Assembly: GCA_021157815.1 (NCBI GenBank)
Contig: JAGGVT010000172.1
Location: 1 to 40,457 of the forward strand
DNA length: 40,457 nucleotides
Reading direction: 5' to 3'
Source of the DNA: a bacterium
Lineage (GTDB): Bacteria > JAJVIF01 > JAGGVT01
A program made the translations under genes and the position numbers. Positions 1 through 8,350 of the stretch are shown here, in pieces. The notes under the pieces are model-generated. The model was given only the letters and a program-made list of their open reading frames with translations, had not been told where the DNA came from and searched no databases. How positions within the stretch are numbered: the first letter of the stretch is position 1; each line of letters begins with the position of its first letter.

Positions 1-442
1 ACCTATCATCGTAATACTGCCATAAACGATTGTATGTATGATTGTCTTCATGGTCAGCGCGCCAGACTTCTCCTTCACCCATCAAATCATATATCAACGT
101 ATCAGCGACATAATCGTTAAGCATCTCACCGGGGATTGCGATTATTTCATCGAATTCCGGGCAGGTTGAGTCAACTTCCAAATCCTCTCCCCATATCCAT
201 CCTTTTGACTTATAGCCGTAGGTATAGCCGCCGTTGCAGTTGTTGCAATCAATAATGACTTCCCATTGGTGGCGGGACGCTTCGCAAATACTCGGCGGGA
301 AATATCCCCGATAGCGGTAATAATGTTCCCAGCGTCCGTTAATATAACCGACGCCTTTATATCCGCAGTTGCCGGCGTCATACTCGACAGTGTCATACTG
401 AGCGTCCCAAGCCCTTTTGTATCGCGCATTATAACTGGTCAT
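1..442 (-). CDS. Hypothetical protein, 3' end off the window
   Basis: An open minus-strand frame starts at ATG 442-440 (MTSYNARYKRAWDAQYDTV) and runs without a stop to base 1, giving 147 visible residues. The start overlaps the last 14 bases of the upstream HEAT-repeat gene, an arrangement typical of translational coupling, so the two are probably one operon. The protein is very rich in Tyr, Trp, Asp and Glu and has a small cysteine cluster (IDCNNCNGGYTYG, about residues 70-82) that could bind metal or form a disulphide. No signal peptide or membrane segment is visible. I do not recognise the family. The frame reads as real protein, unlike the Thr/Ala-rich open frame at 142-429 in another phase. 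The C-terminus is unseen. Confidence 0.6.
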   Translation of the reverse strand, partial: MTSYNARYKRAWDAQYDTVEYDAGNCGYKGVGYINGRWEHYYRYRGYFPPSICEASRHQWEVIIDCNNCNGGYTYGYKSKGWIWGEDLEVDSTCPEFDEIIAIPGEMLNDYVADTLIYDLMGEGEVWRADHEDNHTYNRLWQYYDDR

Positions 443-1061
443 CCCGGACATACTCCTTGTATCTGTCAAGTGCCCGTAATGCATGTTCCCTGACTTCTTC
501 ATTATCGCTTTCGCAAAGCTCGATAAGTTTATTGGTGATTAGCTTATCATTGCAACCGATAATACGCAAAGTACGGACATAAGAGGAAATGCGATTACCC
601 CTTGCATTGCCCATTGTTTCAAGTAAAACCGGAACTGCGCTATTTGCTTCAAACCACATTAGTTCAATATGAAAAAGTGCATTAGATGCATTGCTTCCAC
701 TCAAACCCTTTTCGAACGCATTGATAAATCCGGGAATAATCAGGCCATTAGGTTCATTATTTGAGTATAGTTCAAAGCAGGCGGCAATAATAACATCCGG
801 ATCTTCATCATTGAAAGCGGAATACATAAGTTTCCTGATTATGGAATTCTTAATGTCCCATCCCAGATACTCTATTGAATCAATGCGAACGTCAGGATTT
901 TCGTGTTCGAGGTTTTTTTTGCACACATTTATCAAGTCGTTTAGTCCGTTGACTTTCTTAATCAGGCGCAATGCTCGACATCTGACTTTTGAATCCTCAT
1001 GTTGAGCCAGATTTGTAATAATGGGATTTGCCTTTTTAGCGCCATTCTCGATGATTGACAA
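429..1061 (-). CDS. HEAT-repeat protein, 5' end probably cut by a MITE
   Basis: The 210 visible residues consist of about five helical pairs with HEAT-like spacing, for example HEDSKVRCRALRLIKK, HENPDVRIDSIEYLGW, DEDPDVIIAACFEL and DNEEVREHALRALDRY. Such repeats form alpha-solenoid protein-binding scaffolds, so a binding role is inferred rather than catalysis. The only usable start is TTG at 1061, with no clear ribosome binding site. However, the same frame stays open and protein-like upstream (IGYRKKEQVDFIINRLKNEL) to about base 1170, exactly where a MITE begins, and then hits TAA inside the MITE. The gene is therefore probably 5'-truncated. It overlaps the next gene downstream by 14 bases. 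Confidence 0.6.
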   Translation of the reverse strand: MSIIENGAKKANPIITNLAQHEDSKVRCRALRLIKKVNGLNDLINVCKKNLEHENPDVRIDSIEYLGWDIKNSIIRKLMYSAFNDEDPDVIIAACFELYSNNEPNGLIIPGFINAFEKGLSGSNASNALFHIELMWFEANSAVPVLLETMGNARGNRISSYVRTLRIIGCNDKLITNKLIELCESDNEEVREHALRALDRYKEYVRDDQL

Positions 1062-1170
1062 ACTTCCAATAATCCCAATTAGATATTCACCGGATGATTC
1101 AGGTTTCAGTTCGTTTTTTAGTCTGTTAATAATGAAATCAACCTGTTCTTTTTTTCTATACCCAATCTTT

Positions 1171-1460
1171 ACTAGTGTCCGGTTAAGTTAGATGCCAATT
1201 ACCAAGTTGCTGATTAATAGAAAATATACCGGCTTACAGGTATCTTTCAGACATGAATTGTAAGTGAATATCGGATTGTTCTATCCGTAAAAAGGGGACA
1301 GTCCACAACAGGCTTCAATTCTGATGTTATCAATATACTATGCTGCAAACCCTCATTTATACAGTACTTATTCACTTTATTGGGACAGTCCCCTTTTTAC
1401 TACCATCGTGGAGTATTCTCTGTTTATGCTGCTTTTTTTCAAGTTTAACCGGACTGTAGT
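1171..1460. mobile_element. MITE-like element, copy 1 (about 290 bp)
   Basis: The element is bounded by terminal inverted repeats: ACTAGTGTCCGGTTAAGTTA at 1171-1190, and at 1441-1460 the reverse complement of ACTACAGTCCGGTTAAACTT. It has no transposase. Inside is a core whose ends are again inverted, TAAAAAGGGGACAGTCC (about 1288) against GGGACAGTCCCCTTTTTA (1382-1399). The same sequence is found inverted at 8098-8347. The element ends where the HEAT gene frame begins. No target-site duplication was seen. Confidence 0.75.
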
Positions 1461-2076
1461 GTTTTCAGGCATTACTAAAAACAAGATTTGTGTGGGATGT
1501 TGATTTTATCCGGATATTATTTTTGTAGCCCGGTTTCTCATGGGAGTGTCTCTAAACTACCAAACGGAAAGAAAAGTGTCATTCCGACCATTCACTTCGT
1601 GAATGACGACCAATTTGTGTTTTTGTAATGTTTTGAGACAAACTCCTCATTAATCGGAAAAACGAGTTGGATTAAATGCAGAATAATGAATTTGGATATG
1701 CGAGAATTAAGTGATAGAATCAGGTTGAGGAGTGTATATCACCATCTTTCCCCGGTTTTGGACATAATAATCGAAGAATATCCATTTAAAAAGACAGGAT
1801 GGTTGCAGAAGATTTTTAAGCATAGAAAAATAAACGATTTACTCCAAAGTCAAATGTGATGCCGGGTTCCTGATTGCAAAATACTGCTGAGATAAAATCA
1901 AATCACACGAAATGGTTTACTTCTTGACCATCATCTGGAATAATTATGGCAGGAGATGTTTTGGGAGCATACGGTTCGGAGCAACAAGGATAGCAATCGT
2001 TGTATGGTGCAGAGCATGATAAATAGGAAATCCCGGACAGGAAGAGTCCGGGTTCCCTTGTGATTTTAAATGTGCG
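1461..2076. other. Repeat-bearing intergenic stretch
   Basis: This gap holds a GTAGCCCGGTTTCTCAT repeat (1521-1541, kin at 3053 and 39671), a short hairpin around 1578-1610 (GTCATTC and GAATGAC arms), and a hairpin at 2032-2052 with CCCGGAC and GTCCGGG arms. A possible 57-codon gene at 1686-1859 is listed separately. I see no RNA gene. Confidence 0.6.
1686..1859 (+). CDS. Possible small basic protein, 57 residues
   Basis: This short frame runs from ATG 1686 to TGA 1857-1859. The product begins MNLDMRELSDRIRLRSVYHH, continues through an aliphatic stretch (LDIIIEEYPF) and ends in a basic, Trp-containing tail (KTGWLQKIFKHRKINDLLQS). The composition looks like a folded small protein rather than random translation. 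Against it, there is no good Shine-Dalgarno sequence and no supporting neighbour. It could be the remnant of a longer gene. Function unknown. Confidence 0.35.
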   Translation: MNLDMRELSDRIRLRSVYHHLSPVLDIIIEEYPFKKTGWLQKIFKHRKINDLLQSQM

Positions 2077-3009
2077 ATGTGGATAAACGGATCTGAAATA
2101 TCTAAGGATTTATGGAGCGCCCTCGGGGAAAATGATTGTTGGTATGCGCTTTTACCTGTTGTGTTTGTACTTGCTGTGCTTGGAATTATTGCGTATAAAA
2201 AAAGAAAAGAAGATTGCAGGTTATCTTTTTTAAGCTATTCATTCCTGCTTTTAGCGACAGCGTTTTTTTTATTATTGCTTAAATTCCAAGTTCGTGTTTA
2301 CAGCTATTCATCCGGTTCCAGAGTGACAAGTATTAACTATCCGATTTTAAATGTTTTTTTTCAATTCCTCATATTTCTTTTCCTGGTTTCATTTATCTTT
2401 TTAATAATTTCATATATGTCAAGCAATAATAAGCTTCTTCGTATCAAATCTATCTTTAAATGGCTATTTCCTGCCTTAACAATTTTTATTAGTTGGCTTT
2501 ACATATATCTGAATATGCGCTTATTTGATTCGTCTCGCCCCGGATTAAAAGGCATATTTGACATGCTTTTTGACATTACCAATAACTATTTTCGTGTGAG
2601 TTATATAGGATTTCCAACACGTCAAATCGCGGTTGTAATTTTGTGTCTCTATTTCATTTGTATTTTTCGATATTTGTGGCTTCACTATCGGAACTCTATG
2701 AAATTATACTTTCCAATTGCAGCATCTGCACTATTGCTTGTTTCAGCATTCGTTTTTAGTGCAAAGGTCAGTTTCCTTGACTTTGAAATGCTTTTTAACG
2801 CTCGACATGTAAGGTATTCTTCGCACCACATGGATTATTTCCTGATTCACCTGGCATTTTGGATTGTGATGGTATCCTGGTTCACATTCTGGCGTTTCAA
2901 GTCACCTTTGATTGAACGTGTTGCGAAGGCTATTGCTATTGGGATTTCTCTTGGAAGCCTCATAATTATACTTCTTTTGCCACAATTAATCATAGGTCCC
3001 TGCATGTAA
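2077..3009 (+). CDS. Polytopic membrane protein, unknown function
   Basis: The 310 residues carry about eight hydrophobic segments (roughly 24-41, 52-70, 90-114, 128-146, 181-199, 209-228, 256-274 and 285-306), separated by short basic loops such as AYKKRKEDCR. It is therefore an integral inner-membrane protein. I see no transporter, kinase or enzyme signature. His/Tyr-rich loops (ARHVRYSSHHMDYF) lie before segment seven. The ATG lies directly after a CCCGGAC/GTCCGGG hairpin and lacks a clear ribosome binding site, so the start is uncertain. The sequence is richer in A+T than the following lipoprotein gene. No operon partner is evident. Confidence 0.75.
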   Translation: MWINGSEISKDLWSALGENDCWYALLPVVFVLAVLGIIAYKKRKEDCRLSFLSYSFLLLATAFFLLLLKFQVRVYSYSSGSRVTSINYPILNVFFQFLIFLFLVSFIFLIISYMSSNNKLLRIKSIFKWLFPALTIFISWLYIYLNMRLFDSSRPGLKGIFDMLFDITNNYFRVSYIGFPTRQIAVVILCLYFICIFRYLWLHYRNSMKLYFPIAASALLLVSAFVFSAKVSFLDFEMLFNARHVRYSSHHMDYFLIHLAFWIVMVSWFTFWRFKSPLIERVAKAIAIGISLGSLIIILLLPQLIIGPCM

Positions 3010-3131
3010 ATCAGTAACCTGAGAACGCTTCCCAGTGGCGGTGAGCAATTTCTTTTGTAGCCCGATTTCTCATTAACCGTGTGATTCGCACCTGGTACAA
3101 ATTAATTACGGACATTTTTAAATTCAAACAA
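3010..3131. repeat. GTAGCCCG(A/G)TTTCTCAT repeat in the upstream gap
   Basis: TTTTGTAGCCCGATTTCTCA at 3053-3072 matches 1521-1540 with one change. The reverse-oriented motif recurs as one arm of a palindrome at 39671-39703. This is a small dispersed REP-like family. Confidence 0.5.
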
Positions 3132-3159
3132 TTGACAAGATTAATAATAGTGGTATAAT
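3132..3159 (+). promoter_or_regulatory. Near-consensus sigma70-type promoter
   Basis: A perfect -35 box TTGACA (3132-3137) and a perfect -10 box TATAAT (3154-3159) are separated by 16 bases. They lie about 125 bases upstream of the large PrcB_C-repeat lipoprotein start. This is strong evidence from sequence alone that the gene is transcribed by a housekeeping sigma factor, with a leader of about 118 nt. Confidence 0.7.
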
Positions 3160-3283
3160 TTTTGTGTTTGATGTTTCCAGTAACTATTTGTAATTTTTAG
3201 TAAGTATGGCATCCACTCGGTTCCCTATCATGAAAAGAATAGATATTAATTTTTTCCTCATTAAATTTTCGGAGGTCTGATTT

Positions 3284-6229
3284 ATGTTTTTCTCATTTCA
3301 ACGCATCATGGGAGCAGTGTTCTTCCTTGTTGCAACGATGATGATTCTAGGCTGTTCGGGGGGTGGAAATCCTGTGGTTCCAACTACAGGTGGGAATAAC
3401 GACACACAGGCGATATACGATGGAGGCGCCAATCTTGGCGCTTTCACTTTGGCGCTTGATTCCGACAATCTCACGGCGACAATCGAACCGATTGATCGTG
3501 AGGCAGCCATGAATGTTTCACAATACGTGGACATCACAATACTTGGCCTTCAATGGGATCCTCTTGCCCGTCTCTGGGATATCGATGTTGAAGTCGAAAA
3601 CAGAACCCAATACGATGGTTATGGTCCCTGGATTGTTTTCACTGAGACAGGAGAACAGAAGATTCTCAACCAGGATGGTTTCATCTGGATTGGGAATAAT
3701 CCGGGTGAACCGCCCAAAAGGGTGCCTGTCATAGCATTTGCGAAAGATAATCCGCAAAGGGTTTTCCCAGCACGTTTCGCTGAAATTTTCCATCTGCAGA
3801 TTCATTGGCCTGATGGATGGCAGGGATTCCAGCCGATGGAGTTTTTCGTTGACGCCTCATATCCGCATCCAAGGCAGGAAGCGATAATAGAGCAACTTCA
3901 CATTGAGCCGATGACGATTCCTGAGCAGTTTAATCTGACAGGTTATATCAAGGACTGGCAGCATTCCTCAGGCGTGCCGTCTCTTGAGGCCTGGGTTGAT
4001 TTGACACCGATTGGCGGACCTCCTCATGAGCCGCTTTTCGATGACGGTAATCATGGCGACGGCGCTCCCCATGATGACATCTGGGGATGTAACTTCATGG
4101 GAATTATGACACCGGAGCCTGTACCATTGACAGTATATGCGCTCGACTTTGAGGGTTTCCAGTTTGAAAATGATGTTGTTTTTGGTTTTAACGTACCTCC
4201 TCCATGCCTTCCGATGGAAACTCTCGATGAGGGGCAAAATGGATTCATGGAGCCGCTCGAAATAATCATCCGTAATCAGGTTCAGTGGGAGGATGTCTGG
4301 TTTGAACTTCATCCTGATCCAGGCCATGAGCCTCCCTGGGTTGATTTTAACCTCGATCAGGTTGTTGTTGCAATGCTCGGTGAGAGAACATTCTCAGGAT
4401 ATTCCGTGCATATCGACTGCGTTAAGGAAATAGGCGGTCCCGATGGCGGACCTCACACGATTGTCGATTACACCGAGGAAATTCCCGGACCCGACTGCCC
4501 GGTCGAAAATGTGACTGATTATCCATATCAGATCGTGAAAACACCTCTAACAGTTGCGAACGATCACTTCTTTCACAACGAGCATGTTTATTCATGCGGC
4601 GGCGAGTGTGTTTCACAGCGCGATCTGGATAGGGGAAATGCTTCCAATATCCATGAACCCAGATGGGAAGCCTATCGCACCGAGGGTGAATGGATGAATT
4701 TCTGGGCAGAGCATGGTCCATATATGCCGCCTCCAATGGTTAATTTCTCCGAGGATATGGCTATTGTAGGAATGATTGGCGACAGGCCAACCACGGGATG
4801 GAATGTCGAAATCGACTGTGTTGAATTTATCAATGATGGTACTACCGACCCGGTAGTCCTGATTCACGCGGTTGAGGTTGAACCCGGTCCGAATTGTATT
4901 GTTCAACCGATTGAAACCCAACCATTCCACTTTATTGCAGTCCCCATGTTTGAGGGACGAATTGATCTCATTCTAAACCATGAAATTGACCCATGTGAAC
5001 CGCCACCATGTGAGGAAATAAGGCCTCTTGCGGAGGGTGACAATTCTGACATACACTGGTTTGTCGAGGAAATGTTCAAAGAACCATACCAGTGGGAGGA
5101 TTTCTGGGCACAGCATGGTGAGAACAGACCCGCACCTGAGGTTGACTGGGCAAGTGAATATGTTATCGCTCTGCTTCCTGATGACCGTCCCACAACCGGT
5201 TATTGGGTTCGCGTTGACTGCGTTAAGCTTCTCGAAGACCCCAGTTATGGCCGTATTACACAGGTTGAATATACACTGATGATTCCGGGTGAGAACTGCA
5301 TAGTTGAACCGGTTGTAACTCAGCCGTTCTTCTATTTTGCCGTACCGCAGTTGTTCAATTCACGGCCGGAATTCATTATGCATGATGAAGTGTATGAGTG
5401 TGAACCTCCACCGGAATGTCAGCCGATCAGGGAAATGGCGGAATGCAATTTCTCAAACATCCATCATCCGGTTGAGGAACTTTTCTTCACGATGGATCAA
5501 TGGACTAATTTCTGGCGGATGCATGATCCAAATAGTCAGCCTCCGGAATTTTACCAGGATGAACATGCAATTGCTTTGATGCTAGGCGACCGCCCCACTA
5601 CAGGATTCTGGATTCGAGAGGATTGTGTCCGCTTTATTGATGATGAGCCGGGGCATTTTGTAATTGAGGTTGAGTACACCGAGATGATTCCAGGTCCTGA
5701 TTGCGAGGTTCTGCAGGTTGTAACTCAGCCGGGTTTGTTCTTTACAATTCCGATATTCACTGAGTCCTATGTTGAATTCATCCACAATGAAGAGGTTTAC
5801 AGTTGCGAACCGCCACCCGATTGCGTGCCGATGGAACTTATCGATGAGGGCGTTTGGTCGAATGTCGATGTGCCACACGAGCAGATTATCTACAACAATG
5901 ATGAATGGTTCGATTTCTGGATGTGGCATAATCCTGATTCGAGCGTTCCACCGCCTCCAATCAATTTCGATGCGAACATGGTTGTTGTTACATGTCTCGG
6001 CATGCGCAATACTGGCGGGTTCTATGTGGAAATAGGCTGTGTTAAATTCATTGAAGACCTTTCAGGAATGCCGCCACAAATCATTGTGGACTACACCGAG
6101 TTCATTCCGGGTCGATCATGCATCGTGCCGCAGGTATTCACATACCCGTACCAGTTCGTAGCGGTACCGCGATTTGAGGGTGAGCCGGTATTCAACCATG
6201 CAGAAATTGTTTACGAATGTCAGGGATAA
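3284..6229 (+). CDS. Large lipoprotein with five tandem PrcB_C-like domains
   Basis: The 981-residue product starts with a lipoprotein signal peptide ending ILGC (lipid Cys24) and a Gly-rich linker. An N-terminal beta module (about 40-300) contains the acidic loop FDDGNHGDGAPHDDIW, resembling calcium-binding loops. From about residue 308 there are five repeats of about 135 residues. Each begins with a Pro-Cys segment, has a WxxFW-type helix (QWEDFWAQHG, EWMNFWAEHG, QWTNFWRMHD), then a GxRxTxG(Y/F/W) strand (LGDRPTTGFWI, IGDRPTTGWNV), a conserved Cys and a closing VTQPxxFxxxP strand. This GxRxT-G pattern is characteristic of PrcB_C domains (Pfam PrcB_C, named from a treponemal protease-complex subunit). 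A surface adhesion or inhibitor-like role is inference. GGAGG lies 8 bases before the ATG. Confidence 0.85.
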   Translation: MFFSFQRIMGAVFFLVATMMILGCSGGGNPVVPTTGGNNDTQAIYDGGANLGAFTLALDSDNLTATIEPIDREAAMNVSQYVDITILGLQWDPLARLWDIDVEVENRTQYDGYGPWIVFTETGEQKILNQDGFIWIGNNPGEPPKRVPVIAFAKDNPQRVFPARFAEIFHLQIHWPDGWQGFQPMEFFVDASYPHPRQEAIIEQLHIEPMTIPEQFNLTGYIKDWQHSSGVPSLEAWVDLTPIGGPPHEPLFDDGNHGDGAPHDDIWGCNFMGIMTPEPVPLTVYALDFEGFQFENDVVFGFNVPPPCLPMETLDEGQNGFMEPLEIIIRNQVQWEDVWFELHPDPGHEPPWVDFNLDQVVVAMLGERTFSGYSVHIDCVKEIGGPDGGPHTIVDYTEEIPGPDCPVENVTDYPYQIVKTPLTVANDHFFHNEHVYSCGGECVSQRDLDRGNASNIHEPRWEAYRTEGEWMNFWAEHGPYMPPPMVNFSEDMAIVGMIGDRPTTGWNVEIDCVEFINDGTTDPVVLIHAVEVEPGPNCIVQPIETQPFHFIAVPMFEGRIDLILNHEIDPCEPPPCEEIRPLAEGDNSDIHWFVEEMFKEPYQWEDFWAQHGENRPAPEVDWASEYVIALLPDDRPTTGYWVRVDCVKLLEDPSYGRITQVEYTLMIPGENCIVEPVVTQPFFYFAVPQLFNSRPEFIMHDEVYECEPPPECQPIREMAECNFSNIHHPVEELFFTMDQWTNFWRMHDPNSQPPEFYQDEHAIALMLGDRPTTGFWIREDCVRFIDDEPGHFVIEVEYTEMIPGPDCEVLQVVTQPGLFFTIPIFTESYVEFIHNEEVYSCEPPPDCVPMELIDEGVWSNVDVPHEQIIYNNDEWFDFWMWHNPDSSVPPPPINFDANMVVVTCLGMRNTGGFYVEIGCVKFIEDLSGMPPQIIVDYTEFIPGRSCIVPQVFTYPYQFVAVPRFEGEPVFNHAEIVYECQG

Positions 6230-6270
6230 TGTAATGAACTGACAAGATTCATCACAGAATTAGCTATCTC

Positions 6271-6302
6271 CGCCCCCCTTTTTAGTAAGGGGGGCTTTTT
6301 AT
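6271..6302 (+). terminator. Rho-independent terminator
   Basis: A GCCCCCCTT / AAGGGGGGC stem with a short TTTAGT loop is followed by TTTTT. It lies about 40 bases after the stop of the 981-residue lipoprotein gene and presumably ends its transcript. Confidence 0.8.
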
Positions 6303-6615
6303 TGTGTGGTAGTAGTTGTGATGTCAGAGACAAATGCCGTGAAAATATAGATTATTTAAGTAGTTATTACGGTGATATTATTGCGAAAGACTTGATATGG
6401 GCTGTCACCACGGCTGTCACCGTGGCTGACACCTTTTGAGTGTTTCGCAATATTGAATTCCAGGTTTAATGGGCGATTCCTGCTGTTTTTACAACGTTGC
6501 ATGAGTATCTATTCTACGTTTACTATAATATACAACTTGATATGGGCTGTCACCGTGGCTGTCACCATGGCTGACACTTTTTAACTCATCCGGGAAATCA
6601 AACGACAGTAAAATT
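6303..6615. repeat. Gap with two 48-50 bp direct repeats
   Basis: A block beginning ACTTGATATGGGCTGTCACC occurs at 6390-6437 and again at 6535-6584. Each copy contains two GGCTGTCACC units and a closing GGCTGACACCTTTT-like end. The rest of the gap shows no gene. TGACACC motifs recur near 17.0, 18.9 and 19.2 kb. Confidence 0.6.
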
Positions 6616-6624
6616 TGATATAAT
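6616..6624 (+). promoter_or_regulatory. Extended -10 promoter element
   Basis: TGATATAAT (6616-6624) matches an extended -10 box (TGnTATAAT), 24 bases before the nuclease start codon. No good -35 box is visible, as is common for extended -10 promoters. The second 50-bp direct repeat ends 31 bases upstream. Confidence 0.4.
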
Positions 6625-6648
6625 CTGTGCTTTGCATTCGAGGTGAAA

Positions 6649-8049
6649 ATGGAAACATCAATACGATTCTTTGGCGCATGCGGAACAGTTACCGGTTCAC
6701 GATTCCTGGTTGAGCACGCCGATGACAATATCCTGATCGACTGCGGGCTTTTTCAGGGACCGCGTGAAATCCGCCAGCTAAACAGGGACCCGTTCCCGAT
6801 TCCACCCGCTGATATCAACCATGTCGCGATAACTCACGCGCATATTGACCACTCAGGTTATCTTCCACGACTGGTCAGGCAGGGATTTGATGGTAAAATT
6901 CATGCAACATGCGCGACAAGCGACCTTCTTCAAATTCTTCTGCCGGATGCTGCGATGATTCAGGAAGAGGACGCGGCATACTACAACAGGAAAAAACTTA
7001 GCCGCCACAAGAAAGCCCTTCCGCTTTACAATTCACTGGATGTCAAACGCGCGCTTGCTCACATACAGGAACATAAACCGGAAGAACCTTTCAAATTAGG
7101 CGAGAACTTTCAGATTGTATATCACACAATTGGACACATTCTTGGAGCGAGCATGATTTATCTGAAAGTGGGTCGTGGCGAGGATCAAAAGGATATTCTT
7201 TTCAGCGGCGACATTGGACGATACGGTGTCCCGATTCTCAAGGACCCGGTTCCACCGCCTCAGGCGGATTGCCTTGTGATTGAATCGACTTATGGCGACC
7301 GTCTGCACACAAGGGAACCATCACCAAGAGAGCAACTGGCTGAGGTCGTTAATAGAATTTACGAAAATAAAGGCGTTCTTTTAATTCCGTCATTCGCGGT
7401 TGGACGCACACAGAATATTCTCTATCACCTGAGAGTCCTGGAAGAAGAAGGGACTATTCCAGAACTTCCGGTATTTGTTGACAGCCCAATGGCTATCAGC
7501 GTTACAAATCTTTATTACAATCATCCGGAGCATTTTGACGTTGAACTGGTTGAGTACATTTCAGAGGATGGTGAATTTCTCACGCCTAAAAATTTCCATA
7601 TGACTCGCTCACCAGCGGAAAGCCGTAAGCTGAACCATCGCGATGGCCCTATCATTATTATCTCGGCAAGCGGGATGTTGACCGGCGGACGGATACGGCA
7701 TCATCTTTACCACCATATTCAAGACCCGTCAACCGAACTGCTGTTTGTCGGGTATCAGGCGCACGGCACTCGCGGTCGAAATCTCATTGAGAATCCTGAC
7801 ACCATTCATATATTCAAGCAGGAAGTGAAAGTAAGAGCTCGCATTACACAAATAAACGGCTTCTCAGCGCATGCCGACTATGAGGAAATGCTCAAATGGG
7901 CATCCGGAATGCCCAAACGACCAAAGAGAATATTTATTGTTCACGGCGAGGAGGATGTTCGCCCAATCTGGGCTAAAAAACTGCAGAAACAATTCCCGGA
8001 CAGCGAGATTCTTATTCCTGAAATAGAGGATTCATTTGCGATTGATTGA
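6649..8049 (+). CDS. MBL-fold beta-CASP exonuclease/RNase family protein
   Basis: The 466-residue protein has a metallo-beta-lactamase domain with the zinc motif THAHIDHSG (His63, His65, Asp67, His68), then TIGHILGAS and FSGDIGR, which supply further metal ligands. ESTYGDR precedes an inserted beta-CASP domain (IPSFAVGRTQNILY, ISASGMLTGGR). The C-terminus carries the RNA-metabolising motif NGFSAHADYEEML and a closing IVHGEE histidine. This order matches the bacterial and archaeal CPSF-73/Ysh1-like family (MBL-fold RNA specificity domain proteins), which cut or trim RNA in the cytoplasm. A GTG at 6643 is possible. ATG 6649 is preferred because GAGG sits 5 bases upstream and the family starts close to the first beta strand. 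Confidence 0.88.
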   Translation: METSIRFFGACGTVTGSRFLVEHADDNILIDCGLFQGPREIRQLNRDPFPIPPADINHVAITHAHIDHSGYLPRLVRQGFDGKIHATCATSDLLQILLPDAAMIQEEDAAYYNRKKLSRHKKALPLYNSLDVKRALAHIQEHKPEEPFKLGENFQIVYHTIGHILGASMIYLKVGRGEDQKDILFSGDIGRYGVPILKDPVPPPQADCLVIESTYGDRLHTREPSPREQLAEVVNRIYENKGVLLIPSFAVGRTQNILYHLRVLEEEGTIPELPVFVDSPMAISVTNLYYNHPEHFDVELVEYISEDGEFLTPKNFHMTRSPAESRKLNHRDGPIIIISASGMLTGGRIRHHLYHHIQDPSTELLFVGYQAHGTRGRNLIENPDTIHIFKQEVKVRARITQINGFSAHADYEEMLKWASGMPKRPKRIFIVHGEEDVRPIWAKKLQKQFPDSEILIPEIEDSFAID

Positions 8050-8097
8050 TACATGAAGAGTGCTGTATGGTAAAAATAGAACGAAAACAGAAATAAC

Positions 8098-8347
8098 TGA
8101 GAATACTCCACGATGGTAGTAAAAAGGGGATTGTCCCAACCATGTGAATAAATACAGTATAAAAGAGGGTTTGCAGTATGGTATATTGATAACGTCAGAT
8201 TTGAAGCCTATGTGGACTGTCCCCTTTTTACGGATAGAACAATTCGATGTTTAATTACGATTTATGTTTGATAAATATCAATAAGCCGGTATATCCTCTA
8301 TAAATCAGCAAGCCGGTAATTGGTCTCTAACTTAACCGGACAGTAGT
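8098..8347. mobile_element. MITE-like element, copy 2
   Basis: This is an inverted copy of the 1171-1460 element. Shared blocks include GAGAATACTCCACGATGG (8100-8117), the hairpin arms AAAAAGGGGATTGTCCC and GGACTGTCCCCTTTTT, and the terminal repeat TCTAACTTAACCGGACAGTA. The opposite terminal repeat is missing or diverged. The element ends 3 bases before the ribF start codon and fills most of the gap after the nuclease gene. Confidence 0.7.
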
Positions 8348-8350
8348 AAC

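Noticed and set aside
142-429. Open 95-codon minus-strand frame starting MRDTKGLGTLSMTL
   Set aside because: It is out of phase with the 1-442 frame, which has better protein-like composition and a natural overlap start. The Thr/Ala-rich translation looks like a shadow.
3968-6035. Several antiparallel frames over 100 codons inside the PrcB_C lipoprotein gene
   Set aside because: They lie opposite a strongly supported coding frame and have no start signals or recognisable domains.
8098-8347. FMN riboswitch upstream of ribF
   Set aside because: The region is entirely MITE sequence with matching copies elsewhere, and the conserved RFN element blocks are not visible.
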